DNA of 64,000 bases from Marinilabiliales bacterium. Its GTDB lineage: Bacteria; Bacteroidota; Bacteroidia; Bacteroidales; ML635J-15. The translations under genes were made by a program, and so were the position numbers. The notes beneath the pieces are model-generated. The model worked only from the letters and a program-made list of their open reading frames with translations. It was not told where the DNA came from and did not search any database. The stretch is taken from contig PKTB01000010.1 of the NCBI GenBank assembly GCA_002869385.1, positions 62,001 to 126,000 on the forward strand, in the 5' to 3' direction. Positions 31,565-41,674 of the stretch are shown here, one piece after another; the stretch's first letter is position 1; every line of letters begins with the position of its first letter.

Positions 31565-32346
31565 CTATTCATAATACTCAATTTCCTTAACATCAACAGA
31601 GACCAAACTGTCGTTTTGGAATTTTAAACTCTTGGTCCAATTGTTATTTTCATCAAAATCGCTGTATGAGTATTTTAAGTTTTTGGTAAGTTCCAGTTGT
31701 AAGTTAGATATGTTTTGCTCAATTAAAAATCCCTTATTATCATAAGTGTAAATATGTTTGCTGTAGTACTCCTGGTTTTCTTCAATATACTCCTTTTCAA
31801 TTAGCTGGTCAAGATCGTTATATTTGAGTTTTAAGCTATATACATCAGTTTCTTCTCCACTCCAGAATTCTGTAACTTTTTCTTCAATTCTGTTTCCCTT
31901 ATCATCATATTTACAATATGTTTTATTGATCTTATTATCATCAGGGCCGTAAAAGACATAGCTCTTCAGGGTTCCGTCATCATAGTACTGATAAGATGCC
32001 TTTCCTATCATTTCATCCTTAGGCTTATAATGAGTAACTTCTTTTAAAAGATCATTACTGTCGTATTCAAACTCAGATCTTCCATCAACAATATTTTCAA
32101 AATAAAAAAACTCTGTCTTTTCTATGAACCCATTTTTATTATAATATGATTTACATTTATTTTTAAATTTAAGAGAATCAGGATTTTCAGAGATCACATC
32201 ATATGATTTTATGCTTATTGTTTTGACATTCCCTTTTAATCCGTCAATTTCAAGATCGCTTTTGGGAGGCGTAATGTTTTTTTGTTATTTGGGGCAGAAC
32301 ATGCAGTTATTACAAGAATAAATGACAGGAAGAATAGTTTATTCAT
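31565..32346 (-). CDS. Lipoprotein with YD-like repeats, frameshifted
   Basis: A lipoprotein signal (MNKLFFLSFILVITACSAP) is followed by a tract of A bases and then a continuous frame rich in short repeats of the form YxYDDxGxLxxxxxY, like YD/RHS repeats (YQYYDDGTL, YTYDNKGFLIEQ). The two parts are one base out of frame: adding one base in the seven-T run at 32277-32283 gives 261 codons with no break. It begins directly after the caspase gene's stop on the same strand. The repeats suggest an adhesion or surface role, but this is inference. Confidence 0.65.
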
Positions 32347-35300
32347 TTATTTGATTTTAAAATCATTCATTAGGTTCTAGCTACGTGATGTTGGTTGTTG
32401 TTTGCCGCCGCTTAGACGTTTTACGCCGTCAAAGATGTATGTGCGAAGCTCTGAAACGGTGATCTCTTTATCTTCGTTTACGTCTGCACGGCCTTTTGAA
32501 ACAGCTTCGATAAGGCAGTAAGTGAAAATACCATTTTCGATATCTTCGTTTTCAAGGGCATAACCACCTCCTGATGCTGCTGAAATTACAACAGTACCTG
32601 TTCCTTTTTTAAGATCAGCAAATAAGAGTTTCATTAGTTCAAATGAGTTTTGAAGTCCTGTTTTCGGAGTTCCGGTTGCTTTTGTGCTAAACATTGTTAC
32701 CCCACGAGTATCATCACCATCAGTAACTGTGTTTACTGCAAAATCATCATCTTTGTCAACTTCACCTGAATGGCAGGCATCCATTAGTAAAAGCTTATTA
32801 CGGGCAGGGATTCCGTCAAGAAGACCTTCAATTTCGTCATATTTTAAACCATTTCTTGAAGGATGAGCAAAGTTAATATCTGCAGTTGCAAAATAAAAAT
32901 CTAAATTATCATCAAGCAAACCGTGACCTGCTATATGAACATAAACATAGTCGTCAACATCTGTGTTCATTAATTTGTCTTTAACAGCTAGTACATTTTC
33001 ACGCGTACAACTTGCATTATAAAAAGTATCAACATAAATATGATTGAAATTTTTACTGTTGTTTTCTGTAAAGAGTTTGATAAAACCTTCGCCATCGTTA
33101 ATGGTGTATCGTATATTATACTGTGAATCCTCATATTCGGCAACAGCTAATGAAATTAGATACAGGTTCGGTTTTGTGTTGTCGGAACTTTCATAATGTA
33201 CAGAAAGTTCTTCCTTTAAAGATTCGATACCTTTTTCGTTAAGACATGAAATGTAAATTATATTGTCTCCTTTTGAAAGTGGGATGTCAATTTTCTTTTT
33301 GATATTTCCAGATTTGTCATCTTTAAGTGACATTCCTTTTGTTCCAAATAATGGAACGTCATTAACGTAAACATTAACCCTGTCCAGATCATAATTTTTA
33401 TCAGACATCGAAAGGTCAACCGATATATTTTGTGTTGTTGTTTTTAAAGGAATTTCATTTAGATTATTAATTTTTAATTCAGGTAGATTGATTTTACCTT
33501 CCAACATTTCTTCTGTAAATCCCAGTTTTGAAATCCTTTTTAGATATGCTTTGTGATAGAGGTCAACCATATCTTGCTCAAAATAACCAAATGATTCAAT
33601 AACATAATCAGGACGGTTGTATTTAATGTCGAATTGTTCAGCAGGGAAAACTTTGCCATCGAAGTTAAAACCTAAACCTGTCAAAGCATCACCTGTTGCC
33701 ATATAATAGTTGTCAGGAGTAATGAAAATCAATTTACCCATATCTACAACATAAACACTTAATAATTTTTCACCTGTTTCAAGATTCCAGATATTCATAG
33801 ATGCATCTTCAGCTGAACTAATAAGATAGTTTTTACCTGTGATTATTTCAATATCATTTATATAACCTCTATGACCTTTGTATGTTATTGTTTTCCCACC
33901 CGTTTTACGCTGAATTTCGAAACCTCTGCAAGTATATGTATCACCTGTTTTAGGATCTAACTTAATAAGGTACTCAGAATCAGGCGACTTATCATAAACA
34001 GCTTTAACAATCAGGTGATTATTCGGTTTGTTTGTGTTAAAAACATAGCTAAGGTTTACATCATACTTTTCACTGTATCCGGTAATAGTTGTATTAAATT
34101 TTATTGCTTTGTTTTCTTGCTCACCAAAACCATAAAATTGTTTATCACCATCAAAATACAATTGTCTAAAAATATGCTCGTTATTTTTTGACATAAGTCC
34201 GATCTCAGGCTTTTTCTCTTTACGTTCTTCTTTTGCTCCGTTAATATTCAGATTTGATATTGATGACACTTTAAGAACAGGATTTGTTAATCACCATTTA
34301 CCTCCTGAATATGCAATTGTTTTACCATCATCACTAATTGCCACAGCATATACATTTTCATCAAACCAAAGTTTATCAGAATCTTCATTTGTAACTTTTT
34401 CCTGGATGCTTTTTATATTGAAAGTTTGTTTAACTTTTGATGCCTGAGTATGCAATCTGAAATATTGCAACACCTTTTTATTTTCAAAGTCAACAATAGC
34501 AGCCTTATTATCACTTCCGGCTGTTCCGACTACTGCAGAATTTGGAGAAAAACAGATATCATTTACTGTCCCGTTATGTCCGTTAACTCCTTGTACAGAA
34601 ACTTTGTCTCCTTCAAATTTCAATTGATATACATAGCCTAGTTCATCACCAAATACTAAAATACTGTCTTCATGATGTGAATCGATTGCAGAAATATTAA
34701 AACTTCTAGGGATAACTCGTTTTTCAAATTTGAATTCAGGAAGACTCCAAATAGAAATAGATCTATCGCTTGAAGCAATGGCAACAAATTGACCATCTGA
34801 AGAAAAGTCAATATCATTTACGCTTAAGAAGTGAGTTTTGTCAAAGTCTTTTAGTTTTAGTTTTTCACTGCAAAAGTATACACAACCTCTTTCATCTCCG
34901 GCAACAATATATTTGCCATCTATCGAATTAGCTGCAAAAGTAAAATGAGTATATGCATCTCTGTTAAACAAAGATTTACTACCTTTTCTTAGTACAGCCC
35001 CATTAATTTTCAAGCCGTCTCCAATTTCTTTTTGTGGAATAGAACTTGATGTGTTTTCGAGTTCAAGAGATTTCATGTCAAACTTGTAGGACTGTCCATA
35101 CGTCGCGACAATAATACTGTTTTCATCTTCAAAGCTAAGTGCTTTAGCAACGCTTCCACCGGGAATTTTTATTCGATAAAACATTTTTCCGGATATCAAA
35201 TCGTTGATAACCAACTCATTATTGATGTCGATACTGGCAATATATCTGCTTGTTGGATCCCATTCGACAAATAATATACTTCCTGAATGGCCGGCTTGAA

Positions 35301-35379
35301 CTACCGGGACAATATCTTGAGCAATTGCACTTCCGACAATGCTCGTAAAAACTATTATTATTAGAATTATCTTTTTCAT
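32347..35379 (-). CDS. Exported WD40-caspase (peptidase C14) protein, two in-frame stops
   Basis: About 1010 codons: a signal peptide (KKIILIIIVFTSIVGSAIAQ), several WD40 repeats (AGHSGSILFVEWDP, VNDIDFSSDGQFVAIASSD, GHNGTVNDICFSPNS, GHRGYINDIEI), then a caspase-like domain with the catalytic pair His in HIAGHGLLDDN and Cys in LLLMDACHSGE. The frame is broken by TGA at 34291-34293 (SGGKW-stop-LTNP) and by TAG at 32377-32379. The family ends PTSRRENL...; here it reads PTSRS-stop-NLMNDFKIK. One C-to-A and one G-to-T restore RE and run to a TAA directly before the next ATG. It is likely a periplasmic or surface caspase homologue; the target is unknown. Confidence 0.85.
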
Positions 35380-35391
35380 TATTGGTTATTT

Positions 35392-36153
35392 TTATTGCTT
35401 ATAATATTGTAATACTCTGGAATCGTCTTCTTTTCCAAATGGAATAAGATATGTTGCACCAACACCACAGTATCCTCTAATTGCAGGGTCGTCATTATAT
35501 GTTGTTAAGGGTGATGTTGTATAGAATATATTAGTAACCAGAAACTTAGTAATGTAAATATCAAATCCGATGCGGGGATTAATATGAAATCCCAGTTCTG
35601 CTAAATTTGAATATACCGTATTTGGGTTAAAGACTAAATGATCTTCATAAGCTCCGGGAATTTCTTCATATTCGATAAGATCTGCCTTATCTTTTGTTGT
35701 AAGCGTTATTCCACTGGAAATTGGAAGTCTAAAGTCAAGACCCGCACCTAAAGCAAAATGGATTGATTTAACATAAAAATGATATTTATACATAATATCA
35801 ATTTTTGGAATTACCATAAATGAGGAAAGCTTTAAACTATCGCTGTTTGTTCCGAAAACTGGTATGTCCTGCTCAAGGTCAAGCTCATAAGTTGAAGATA
35901 AGAAATCTATTCCAGGGGTAAACATTAACCTCGATCTGTTATATCCAACATCAAAAGGGAATCCAAGGCTTATGCACCCCCCACTTGTCTCACGAGCAGT
36001 CGCAGTATAATCAGTTCCACCATAGTTAATAGTAAAATCATCACCTTTTGATAAGATTCCATAGGCAAATGAGGCTGTGTATCCTCTGATAATCTGCTGA
36101 CTAAAAGCGTTCGCTGAGATTAATACTGCAAAAATTATTATTGCTTTTTTCAT
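35392..36153 (-). CDS. Outer-membrane beta-barrel-type protein
   Basis: A 253-residue protein with a signal peptide (KKAIIIFAVLISANAFSQQ) and alternating strands typical of an outer-membrane barrel (YKYHFYVKSIHFALGAGLDFRLP, IGFDIYITKFLVTNIFY). It is not assigned to a named family. It is 12 bases from the caspase gene and heads a three-gene leftward operon, so it may anchor or interact with the exported caspase. Confidence 0.75.
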   Translation of the reverse strand: MKKAIIIFAVLISANAFSQQIIRGYTASFAYGILSKGDDFTINYGGTDYTATARETSGGCISLGFPFDVGYNRSRLMFTPGIDFLSSTYELDLEQDIPVFGTNSDSLKLSSFMVIPKIDIMYKYHFYVKSIHFALGAGLDFRLPISSGITLTTKDKADLIEYEEIPGAYEDHLVFNPNTVYSNLAELGFHINPRIGFDIYITKFLVTNIFYTTSPLTTYNDDPAIRGYCGVGATYLIPFGKEDDSRVLQYYKQ

Positions 36154-36192
36154 AGTTTAATAGTTAATAGCAAATTCAAAAATAATGCAAAC

Positions 36193-36207
36193 ATGTAATT
36201 ATTACAT
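36193..36207. promoter_or_regulatory. 15-bp palindrome between divergent genes
   Basis: ATGTAAT-T-ATTACAT is a perfect inverted repeat in the space between the leftward OMP operon and the rightward OMP gene. A dimeric regulator site is possible. The leftward genes have a TATTTTTG -7 box nearby but no well-spaced -33 TTTG. Confidence 0.4.
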
Positions 36208-36337
36208 ACAAAAATACATATTATTATCACAAAATTAAGTATAAATGTCCAATCATGGAAATAAATTCTTCATTACAAATTAAAATTAAATCTTTTTTGT
36301 TTATTTTGTATTATTAAACAAACCAAAACTAAATGTC

Positions 36338-36970
36338 ATTAAAAAAGCACTTATTGTTACTGTTTTTGTTGCTCTGGCTGGAGTAATGTCTGCTCAAGGT
36401 CTGTTTTTTGGACCTCAAATAGGTTTTAGTAGAGTTAGCTTTATCGAAAAAAATGCTTTAGGAACTGTTGACCAAAATTTCAAATTAGGTTATCAAGTTG
36501 GTGCTGCTGCAGAGTTTGAGGTAATGAGCTTTATTTACGTTGGAGCATCTGTTTGTTTCTTTCAAAAGGGGCAAAAAATAGTAGGAGATGATTATAAATC
36601 AAAATTGAAGTTAGGCTATATTGATGTACCCTTATATGTAGGATATAAAGTACCGTTGGGTAATATTAGTGTTTTTGGAAATGTCGGCCCATACACAAGT
36701 GTTGCAATTGTTGGAGAATCTTACTATTATTCAGATATGGGAGGTATTGTTTTTGAAGAAACTCATGATGTCGAACTTGGTGGAGATACCGGATGGTATA
36801 AGAGATTTGATACAGGAGTGACAATTGGTGGTGGTTTTGAATTTAAACAATATCAGATAAAGGCAAACTATTCCTTAGGTTTTGTTGATATTGTTCCCGG
36901 AGATTGGGTATCTGCAAAAAACTCAGTATTTAACATTACAGCTACATATTTTATTGGACGAGATTATTAA
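36338..36970 (+). CDS. Outer-membrane beta-barrel protein with apparent ATT start
   Basis: The frame encodes a signal peptide KKALIVTVFVALAGVMSAQG directly after an ATT codon at 36338-36340, and then a small barrel of the PorT/OmpX type (GPQIGFSRVSF, YQVGAAAEFEVMSFIYVGASV, VGYKVPLG). The usual MKKA start is one base away (ATG to ATT, a G-to-T). The internal ATG at 36386 would remove the signal peptide, so the upstream start is preferred. It precedes galE by three bases. Confidence 0.7.
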   Translation: MKKALIVTVFVALAGVMSAQGLFFGPQIGFSRVSFIEKNALGTVDQNFKLGYQVGAAAEFEVMSFIYVGASVCFFQKGQKIVGDDYKSKLKLGYIDVPLYVGYKVPLGNISVFGNVGPYTSVAIVGESYYYSDMGGIVFEETHDVELGGDTGWYKRFDTGVTIGGGFEFKQYQIKANYSLGFVDIVPGDWVSAKNSVFNITATYFIGRDY

Positions 36971-36973
36971 AGA

Positions 36974-37996
36974 ATGCAAAAAGTAATAATAACCGGTGGG
37001 ACCGGATATATTGGATCTCATACAGTTGTTGAGTTTCAGAACGCAGGATACGAAGTCGTTATTATTGACAATCTTTCAAATTCAAATATTGAAGTTGTTG
37101 ACGGAATCGAGAGTATTACAGGAAAGCGACCTCAATTTTATAAAGCTGATGTGGCATGCCATAAAGCGGTTGACGATGTTTTCTCTAAACATGATGATGC
37201 AATTGCTGTAATACATTTTGCAGCATACAAAGCGGTAGGAGAATCTGTGAAAAAACCTTTGCTTTATTATCATAATAATGTGCAGGGTATTGTTAATGTT
37301 CTTGATAAAATGCAAGAGTATAATATTCTAAATCTTGTTTTTTCATCTAGCTGCACAGTATATGGGCAACCGGAAAAATTGCCTGTTACAGAGGAATCTC
37401 CTGTTGTAAAACCAGAATCTCCTTATGGAAACACAAAGAAGATAAATGAGGAAATTATAGTTGACACTCTTAATTCTACACGGAAGCTAAAAGCTATTTC
37501 TCTGAGATATTTCAATCCGATAGGTGCCCATGAATCAGCAAAAATTGGTGAATTACCACTTGGTGTTCCTGATAATCTATTGCCATATATTACTCAAACT
37601 GCAATAGGTTTGCGTAAAGAACTTAGCGTTTTTGGTGACGACTATAATACTCCTGACGGAACAGCAATACGTGATTATATAAATGTTACTGATCTTGCAA
37701 AAGCACATGTAAAAGCGGTATCCAGACTTACAGAAGATCATGACAGGTTTGAAGTTTTTAATGTCGGCACAGGAAAAGGAAGTTCAGTGATGGAAATTAT
37801 TCTGGCTTTTGAAAGAAGTACCGGACAAGAGTTAAAGTATAAAATTGTTGACAGACGTGCAGGAGATGTTGAACAAGTATGGGCAGATACCACAAAAGCC
37901 AACACTGTTCTCGGTTGGAAAGCCGAAAAAACTCTTGATGAAACCGTGAAATCTGCCTGGGAATGGGAGAAGAGAGTGAGAGGGGAAAGTGTCTAG
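36974..37996 (+). CDS. galE: UDP-glucose 4-epimerase
   Basis: GalE (340 aa), an NAD-dependent short-chain epimerase for UDP-galactose/UDP-glucose. GGTGYIGSH binds NAD; the catalytic Ser/Tyr/Lys set is visible as SSSCTVYG and SPYGNTKK; RYFNPIGAH and GTAIRDYINV are typical. It probably supplies UDP-sugars for polysaccharide. Fully intact, unlike many neighbours. Confidence 0.96.
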   Translation: MQKVIITGGTGYIGSHTVVEFQNAGYEVVIIDNLSNSNIEVVDGIESITGKRPQFYKADVACHKAVDDVFSKHDDAIAVIHFAAYKAVGESVKKPLLYYHNNVQGIVNVLDKMQEYNILNLVFSSSCTVYGQPEKLPVTEESPVVKPESPYGNTKKINEEIIVDTLNSTRKLKAISLRYFNPIGAHESAKIGELPLGVPDNLLPYITQTAIGLRKELSVFGDDYNTPDGTAIRDYINVTDLAKAHVKAVSRLTEDHDRFEVFNVGTGKGSSVMEIILAFERSTGQELKYKIVDRRAGDVEQVWADTTKANTVLGWKAEKTLDETVKSAWEWEKRVRGESV

Positions 37997-38067
37997 AGCC
38001 CCTAAAGTACTTAGAGTTCTGAGTTCTTGTATTATGAAGAGTTTATAACAAACAGTTTCTACTCACA

Positions 38068-38646
38068 TTACAGAATATAACTACCAGTAAAAATAAGTAC
38101 AGCATAGTAAATACTATGTCCTACAAAAACGGCTGAAGCAAAACGATTCTTATCTATTTTTACAATACCGCAGATATAAAAAATTAAGTCTGAAGGAAAT
38201 ATAGGAATCAATGCCCATGCAATTATAAACCACCATGCATATTTTGAGTTAACTCTTTTTTTTATATGCTCGTACCTTTTACTGTTCTTTTTTATCAGGT
38301 AATTCTCAATATTTAGATAGGAGGAAAGGTAATAAATCATCATAGCTGTTATTACCGAACAGATGCTAGATACAATTAAAACCATTAATAAATTCTCTTT
38401 AAAAATGAGAGTTCCTGCAATGACAAGAATTGTCGGAGGAATAAATGTAACTCCTCTAACGAGAGATAAAAGAATAAAAACAACCCATAATGAACCCTCA
38501 AAACTAGATATGTAGTCTGCGATTTTTTCAGATGTAAACTTTTCCGGATTAAAAAGATAAAATACTAATGATGATATTAAAACTATAATCCAAATAGTTA
38601 AAACAGCTTTTTTATATCTGTTGTAGTTTATTTTCACAATTGACAA
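38068..38646 (-). CDS. VTT/DedA-type membrane protein
   Basis: A 192-residue membrane protein of the TVP38/TMEM64 (VTT) type with about five hydrophobic segments and the signature FIPPTILVIAGTLIF, then WALIPIFPSDLIFYICGI. Such proteins act in lipid or envelope homeostasis. Convergent with galE; nothing in the short gap (37997-38067) looks like a strong hairpin. Confidence 0.85.
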   Translation of the reverse strand: MSIVKINYNRYKKAVLTIWIIVLISSLVFYLFNPEKFTSEKIADYISSFEGSLWVVFILLSLVRGVTFIPPTILVIAGTLIFKENLLMVLIVSSICSVITAMMIYYLSSYLNIENYLIKKNSKRYEHIKKRVNSKYAWWFIIAWALIPIFPSDLIFYICGIVKIDKNRFASAVFVGHSIYYAVLIFTGSYIL

Positions 38647-38790
38647 ATATATCAGGAAAAAATTAATGTGACGATAATTGAGAAAAAATTAAATACTATT
38701 TAACATGTGAAGTCGTTTATTAAACAAATAAAACATATTTTTAGGAATTCATCCTTTTTTGTACTTTTACCTAAAATTTAAAATATAAAT

Positions 38791-39846
38791 ATGAATAAAA
38801 CGATTTTCATTACAGGAGGAGCAGGATTTATAGGTTCGCATGTTGTGCGTCTTTTTGTTACAAAATACCCGGATTATAAAATTGTAAATATTGACAAACT
38901 TACTTACGCGGGCAATCTTGAGAATCTTAAAGATATTGATCAAAAACCAAATTATTCCTTCGAGAAAGCAGACATTGTTGATGCTCAAAGAATAAATGAT
39001 TTGTTTGAACAATATAAGCCTGACGGAGTAATTCATCTTGCTGCCGAATCTCATGTAGATCGTAGTATTTCAAACCCAACGGAATTTATTTATACAAATA
39101 TTGTCGGGACAGTTAATTTACTTAATGCAGCACGTACAATATGGAAAGATAATTCCGAAGAAAAACGATTTTATCATATTTCAACTGATGAGGTTTACGG
39201 CTCGCTTGGTGATGAAGGCCTGTTTACTGAAGAAACTCCATATGATCCACGCTCACCATATTCAGCTGCAAAAGCGAGTTCTGATCATTTGGTGAGAGCA
39301 TATAACCATACATTTAAATTACCTGCTGTTATCTCCAATTGCTAAAATAATTATGGGCCAAATCATTTTCCTGAAAAGCTAATTCCTCTTGCAATAAACA
39401 ATATAAAAAATATGAAACCGATTCCAATATATGGGAAAGGTGAGAATGTTCGTGATTGGCTTTATGTTGTTGATCATGCAAGAGCAATCGACATGATTTT
39501 CCATACAGGACGTGATGGCGAAACCTATAATATTGGTGGAAATAACGAATGGACAAATATTGATTTGATTCGAAAGTTATGCGAAGTTATGGATGGTAAA
39601 TTGAACAGAGAGCCTGGTACTTCTGCATCATTAATTACATTTGTTAAAGATCGTGCCGGACATGATATGCGTTATGCAATTGACTCAAGTAAACTTATGA
39701 ATGAGTTAGGTTGGGAGCCATCATTACAATTTGAAGAAGGTATTGAAAAAACAGTAGATTGGTATCTTGCAAACGAAGAATGGCTTAATAACGTCGTTTC
39801 AGGAGATTACCAAAAGTACTATGACGATATGTACGATAAGAGGTAA
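38791..39846 (+). CDS. rfbB: dTDP-glucose 4,6-dehydratase, with an in-frame TAA
   Basis: RfbB (351 aa) dehydrates dTDP-glucose in deoxysugar synthesis. [11 protein letters not shown] binds NAD, and [23 protein letters not shown] (Tyr/Lys catalytic) and [17 protein letters not shown] are typical. TAA at 39343-39345 breaks the conserved SNCSNNYGP motif: TCA to TAA is a single C-to-A. The rest of the protein is intact to MYDKR. Confidence 0.95.
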
Positions 39847-39902
39847 GAGAGCATAGTGTAATATGCACAAGAAGCCCCATGCCCCACGCCCTTTGCTCCA
39901 TG

Positions 39903-39922
39903 CAAAAAGCCTTAGCTTTTTG
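39903..39922. terminator. Convergent terminator hairpin after rfbB and GH57
   Basis: aaaaagc and gcttttt pair around a ctta loop, and the T/A runs at both sides fit use from either strand. It overlaps the stop codon of the leftward GH57 gene. Confidence 0.6.
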
Positions 39923-41105
39923 TCTTTTCTTCTACTCTTATAATAAAATCACTTAGCACATTCATGAAATTAACAAATGCCTCATAAGGAGAATCGTAGG
40001 GATTAAAGTACTTGTGAACGTCTCCGTCTGAGAACCATTTTGTACACATATAGTAGAAATGGTCACTGGTTTGTAAGTATAGCCAGTCTTTCCAGATTTG
40101 CTCATCGTCAATCTCTTTAATTTTATCATACAGATTATAGAGTTTGTAAAAAGCTTCGTCCTGAAGTTCGTTACCCAGCCATGCTGTTAAGTCGCGTTCT
40201 TCATCTGCCCATGATATTGGATGAGGCACATGAATTGCTCCAACCGGATCAACCATATTAACTATATCCGATGGTGTTGAGAATGTAAAGTTTGAATGTT
40301 TGAAAACTGCGTTAGGAAGCGCTCTTAAGAAATCGAAAATCCCTGTTTCTGCCCATTGGTGTTCACCAAATGTTTCATAGTCCATAAACAAGTTTACTAT
40401 TTCTTCTTTTGGATCAAGAGCATTTAACCATGATACAAATTTTTCTGTTGTTAAAGGAAACTCTTCCCAATCTCTGTTTGAGAACCTAAAAGCTATATCG
40501 TCAGAAAGTTTAAAGTTTTTAAGCAATACCTTTAGTTTTGGATTGATGGCATTATTGTATAAATAATTTGGGCTTTTCCATCCGAGAACATGTTTAGCAC
40601 CTTCTGTAATCATTCCTTTATAACCCATATCGGCAATATATTCACCTATCCAATCAGCATAAATAAGCTCTGTATTACGAAAAACCTGAGGCTCTACACC
40701 AAAAACTTCTTTTACTTTCTTTTTATGCAAGATTACCTGACGTTCAAACTCTTCCTTGCTTTTTAAAGCAGCCAAAGAGTGAGAGTAGGTTTCAGATAGT
40801 ATCTCAACACTGCCTGTGTTAACAAGCTTTTTAAAGCTTTCGAGTACATCAGGAGCATACATTTCAAACTGATCGATTGCAACACCTGAAATGGAATATG
40901 CAATTTTTACTTTATCTCCATATTCATTTATCAGGTCTAAAAATGTCTGATTTGTTGGTAAATAACACTTTTCTGCAACCTTTCTCATTATCGATTTATT
41001 ATCGAATTCGCTAAAGTAATGATGATCGTTACCGATATCAAAAAACTTATACCTTTTTAATCTGAATGGTTGATGTACCTGGAAATAAAAACATATTGTA
41101 CGCAT
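39912..41105 (-). CDS. GH57 family alpha-glucan hydrolase
   Basis: A 397-residue protein with the family-57 glycoside-hydrolase start (FYFQVHQPFRLK) and the conserved segments for the catalytic Glu (around VFRNTELIY) and Asp (MDYETFGEHQW). It degrades or remodels alpha-glucans such as glycogen. It is the last of four leftward glucan-related genes. Cytosolic; no signal peptide is seen. Confidence 0.9.
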   Translation of the reverse strand: MRTICFYFQVHQPFRLKRYKFFDIGNDHHYFSEFDNKSIMRKVAEKCYLPTNQTFLDLINEYGDKVKIAYSISGVAIDQFEMYAPDVLESFKKLVNTGSVEILSETYSHSLAALKSKEEFERQVILHKKKVKEVFGVEPQVFRNTELIYADWIGEYIADMGYKGMITEGAKHVLGWKSPNYLYNNAINPKLKVLLKNFKLSDDIAFRFSNRDWEEFPLTTEKFVSWLNALDPKEEIVNLFMDYETFGEHQWAETGIFDFLRALPNAVFKHSNFTFSTPSDIVNMVDPVGAIHVPHPISWADEERDLTAWLGNELQDEAFYKLYNLYDKIKEIDDEQIWKDWLYLQTSDHFYYMCTKWFSDGDVHKYFNPYDSPYEAFVNFMNVLSDFIIRVEEKTKS

Positions 41106-41183
41106 AAATTATAAATTTATTTGAAATCTCAATAGTCAAATTACAATTCGCCGAGGCGAACAATTTGGCTATTATTGTTTCTA

Positions 41184-41594
41184 TTATTGTTTTACATTTT
41201 TAATAATCGCTGAAAATATTTTTGTTAATTCTTTTGCTTCTTGTAACAATCTGTGAGCTTCTTTTTCGTACTCATTATCATTGGTTTCTTTTATTAGTCT
41301 CAGAAAAAATGCACTTTCTTTTGCTTCTTTTCGACAAATTTTTAACCTCATTAAGAAATCTTTTTCACCAAGATTTTCATTAGCTTCAATATAATTTGCG
41401 CCAACTGAACCAGATGAGCGCACAACCTGCTTGCTATCTTCAATATTTGCAGTAATTTTTGGTAACGTTGTTATGAAAAGTCGTGTATTCTTTGCAAATT
41501 GAAATGTGCGTTCTTCAAGATTATAAATTAATTCTGGTTCATTGAAATTTGTTATTTCTATATCTAATGAATCTGAATAATTAATGTTAGCCAT
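41184..41594 (-). CDS. Four-helix-bundle protein (IVS/S23-like)
   Basis: A 136-residue all-helical protein of the four-helix bundle family first known from 23S rRNA intervening sequences. VVRSSGSVGANYIEANE and FLMRLKICRKEAKESAFFLRLI are its signature. The role is unknown; such genes commonly sit inside sugar-related operons in Bacteroidota, as here. Confidence 0.9.
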   Translation of the reverse strand: MANINYSDSLDIEITNFNEPELIYNLEERTFQFAKNTRLFITTLPKITANIEDSKQVVRSSGSVGANYIEANENLGEKDFLMRLKICRKEAKESAFFLRLIKETNDNEYEKEAHRLLQEAKELTKIFSAIIKNVKQ

Positions 41595-41674
41595 TTTTTT
41601 GTTTTAACTTGATTATTGTAATTTGTGTTTTGTTATTTAATAATTGTAATTTGTTTATTGTCTTTTGTTTATAA

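Noticed and set aside
41140..41165. Small palindrome ttcgccgaggcgaa between glucan genes
   Set aside because: Too short and without a T run on the coding strand; not enough to call a terminator or operator.
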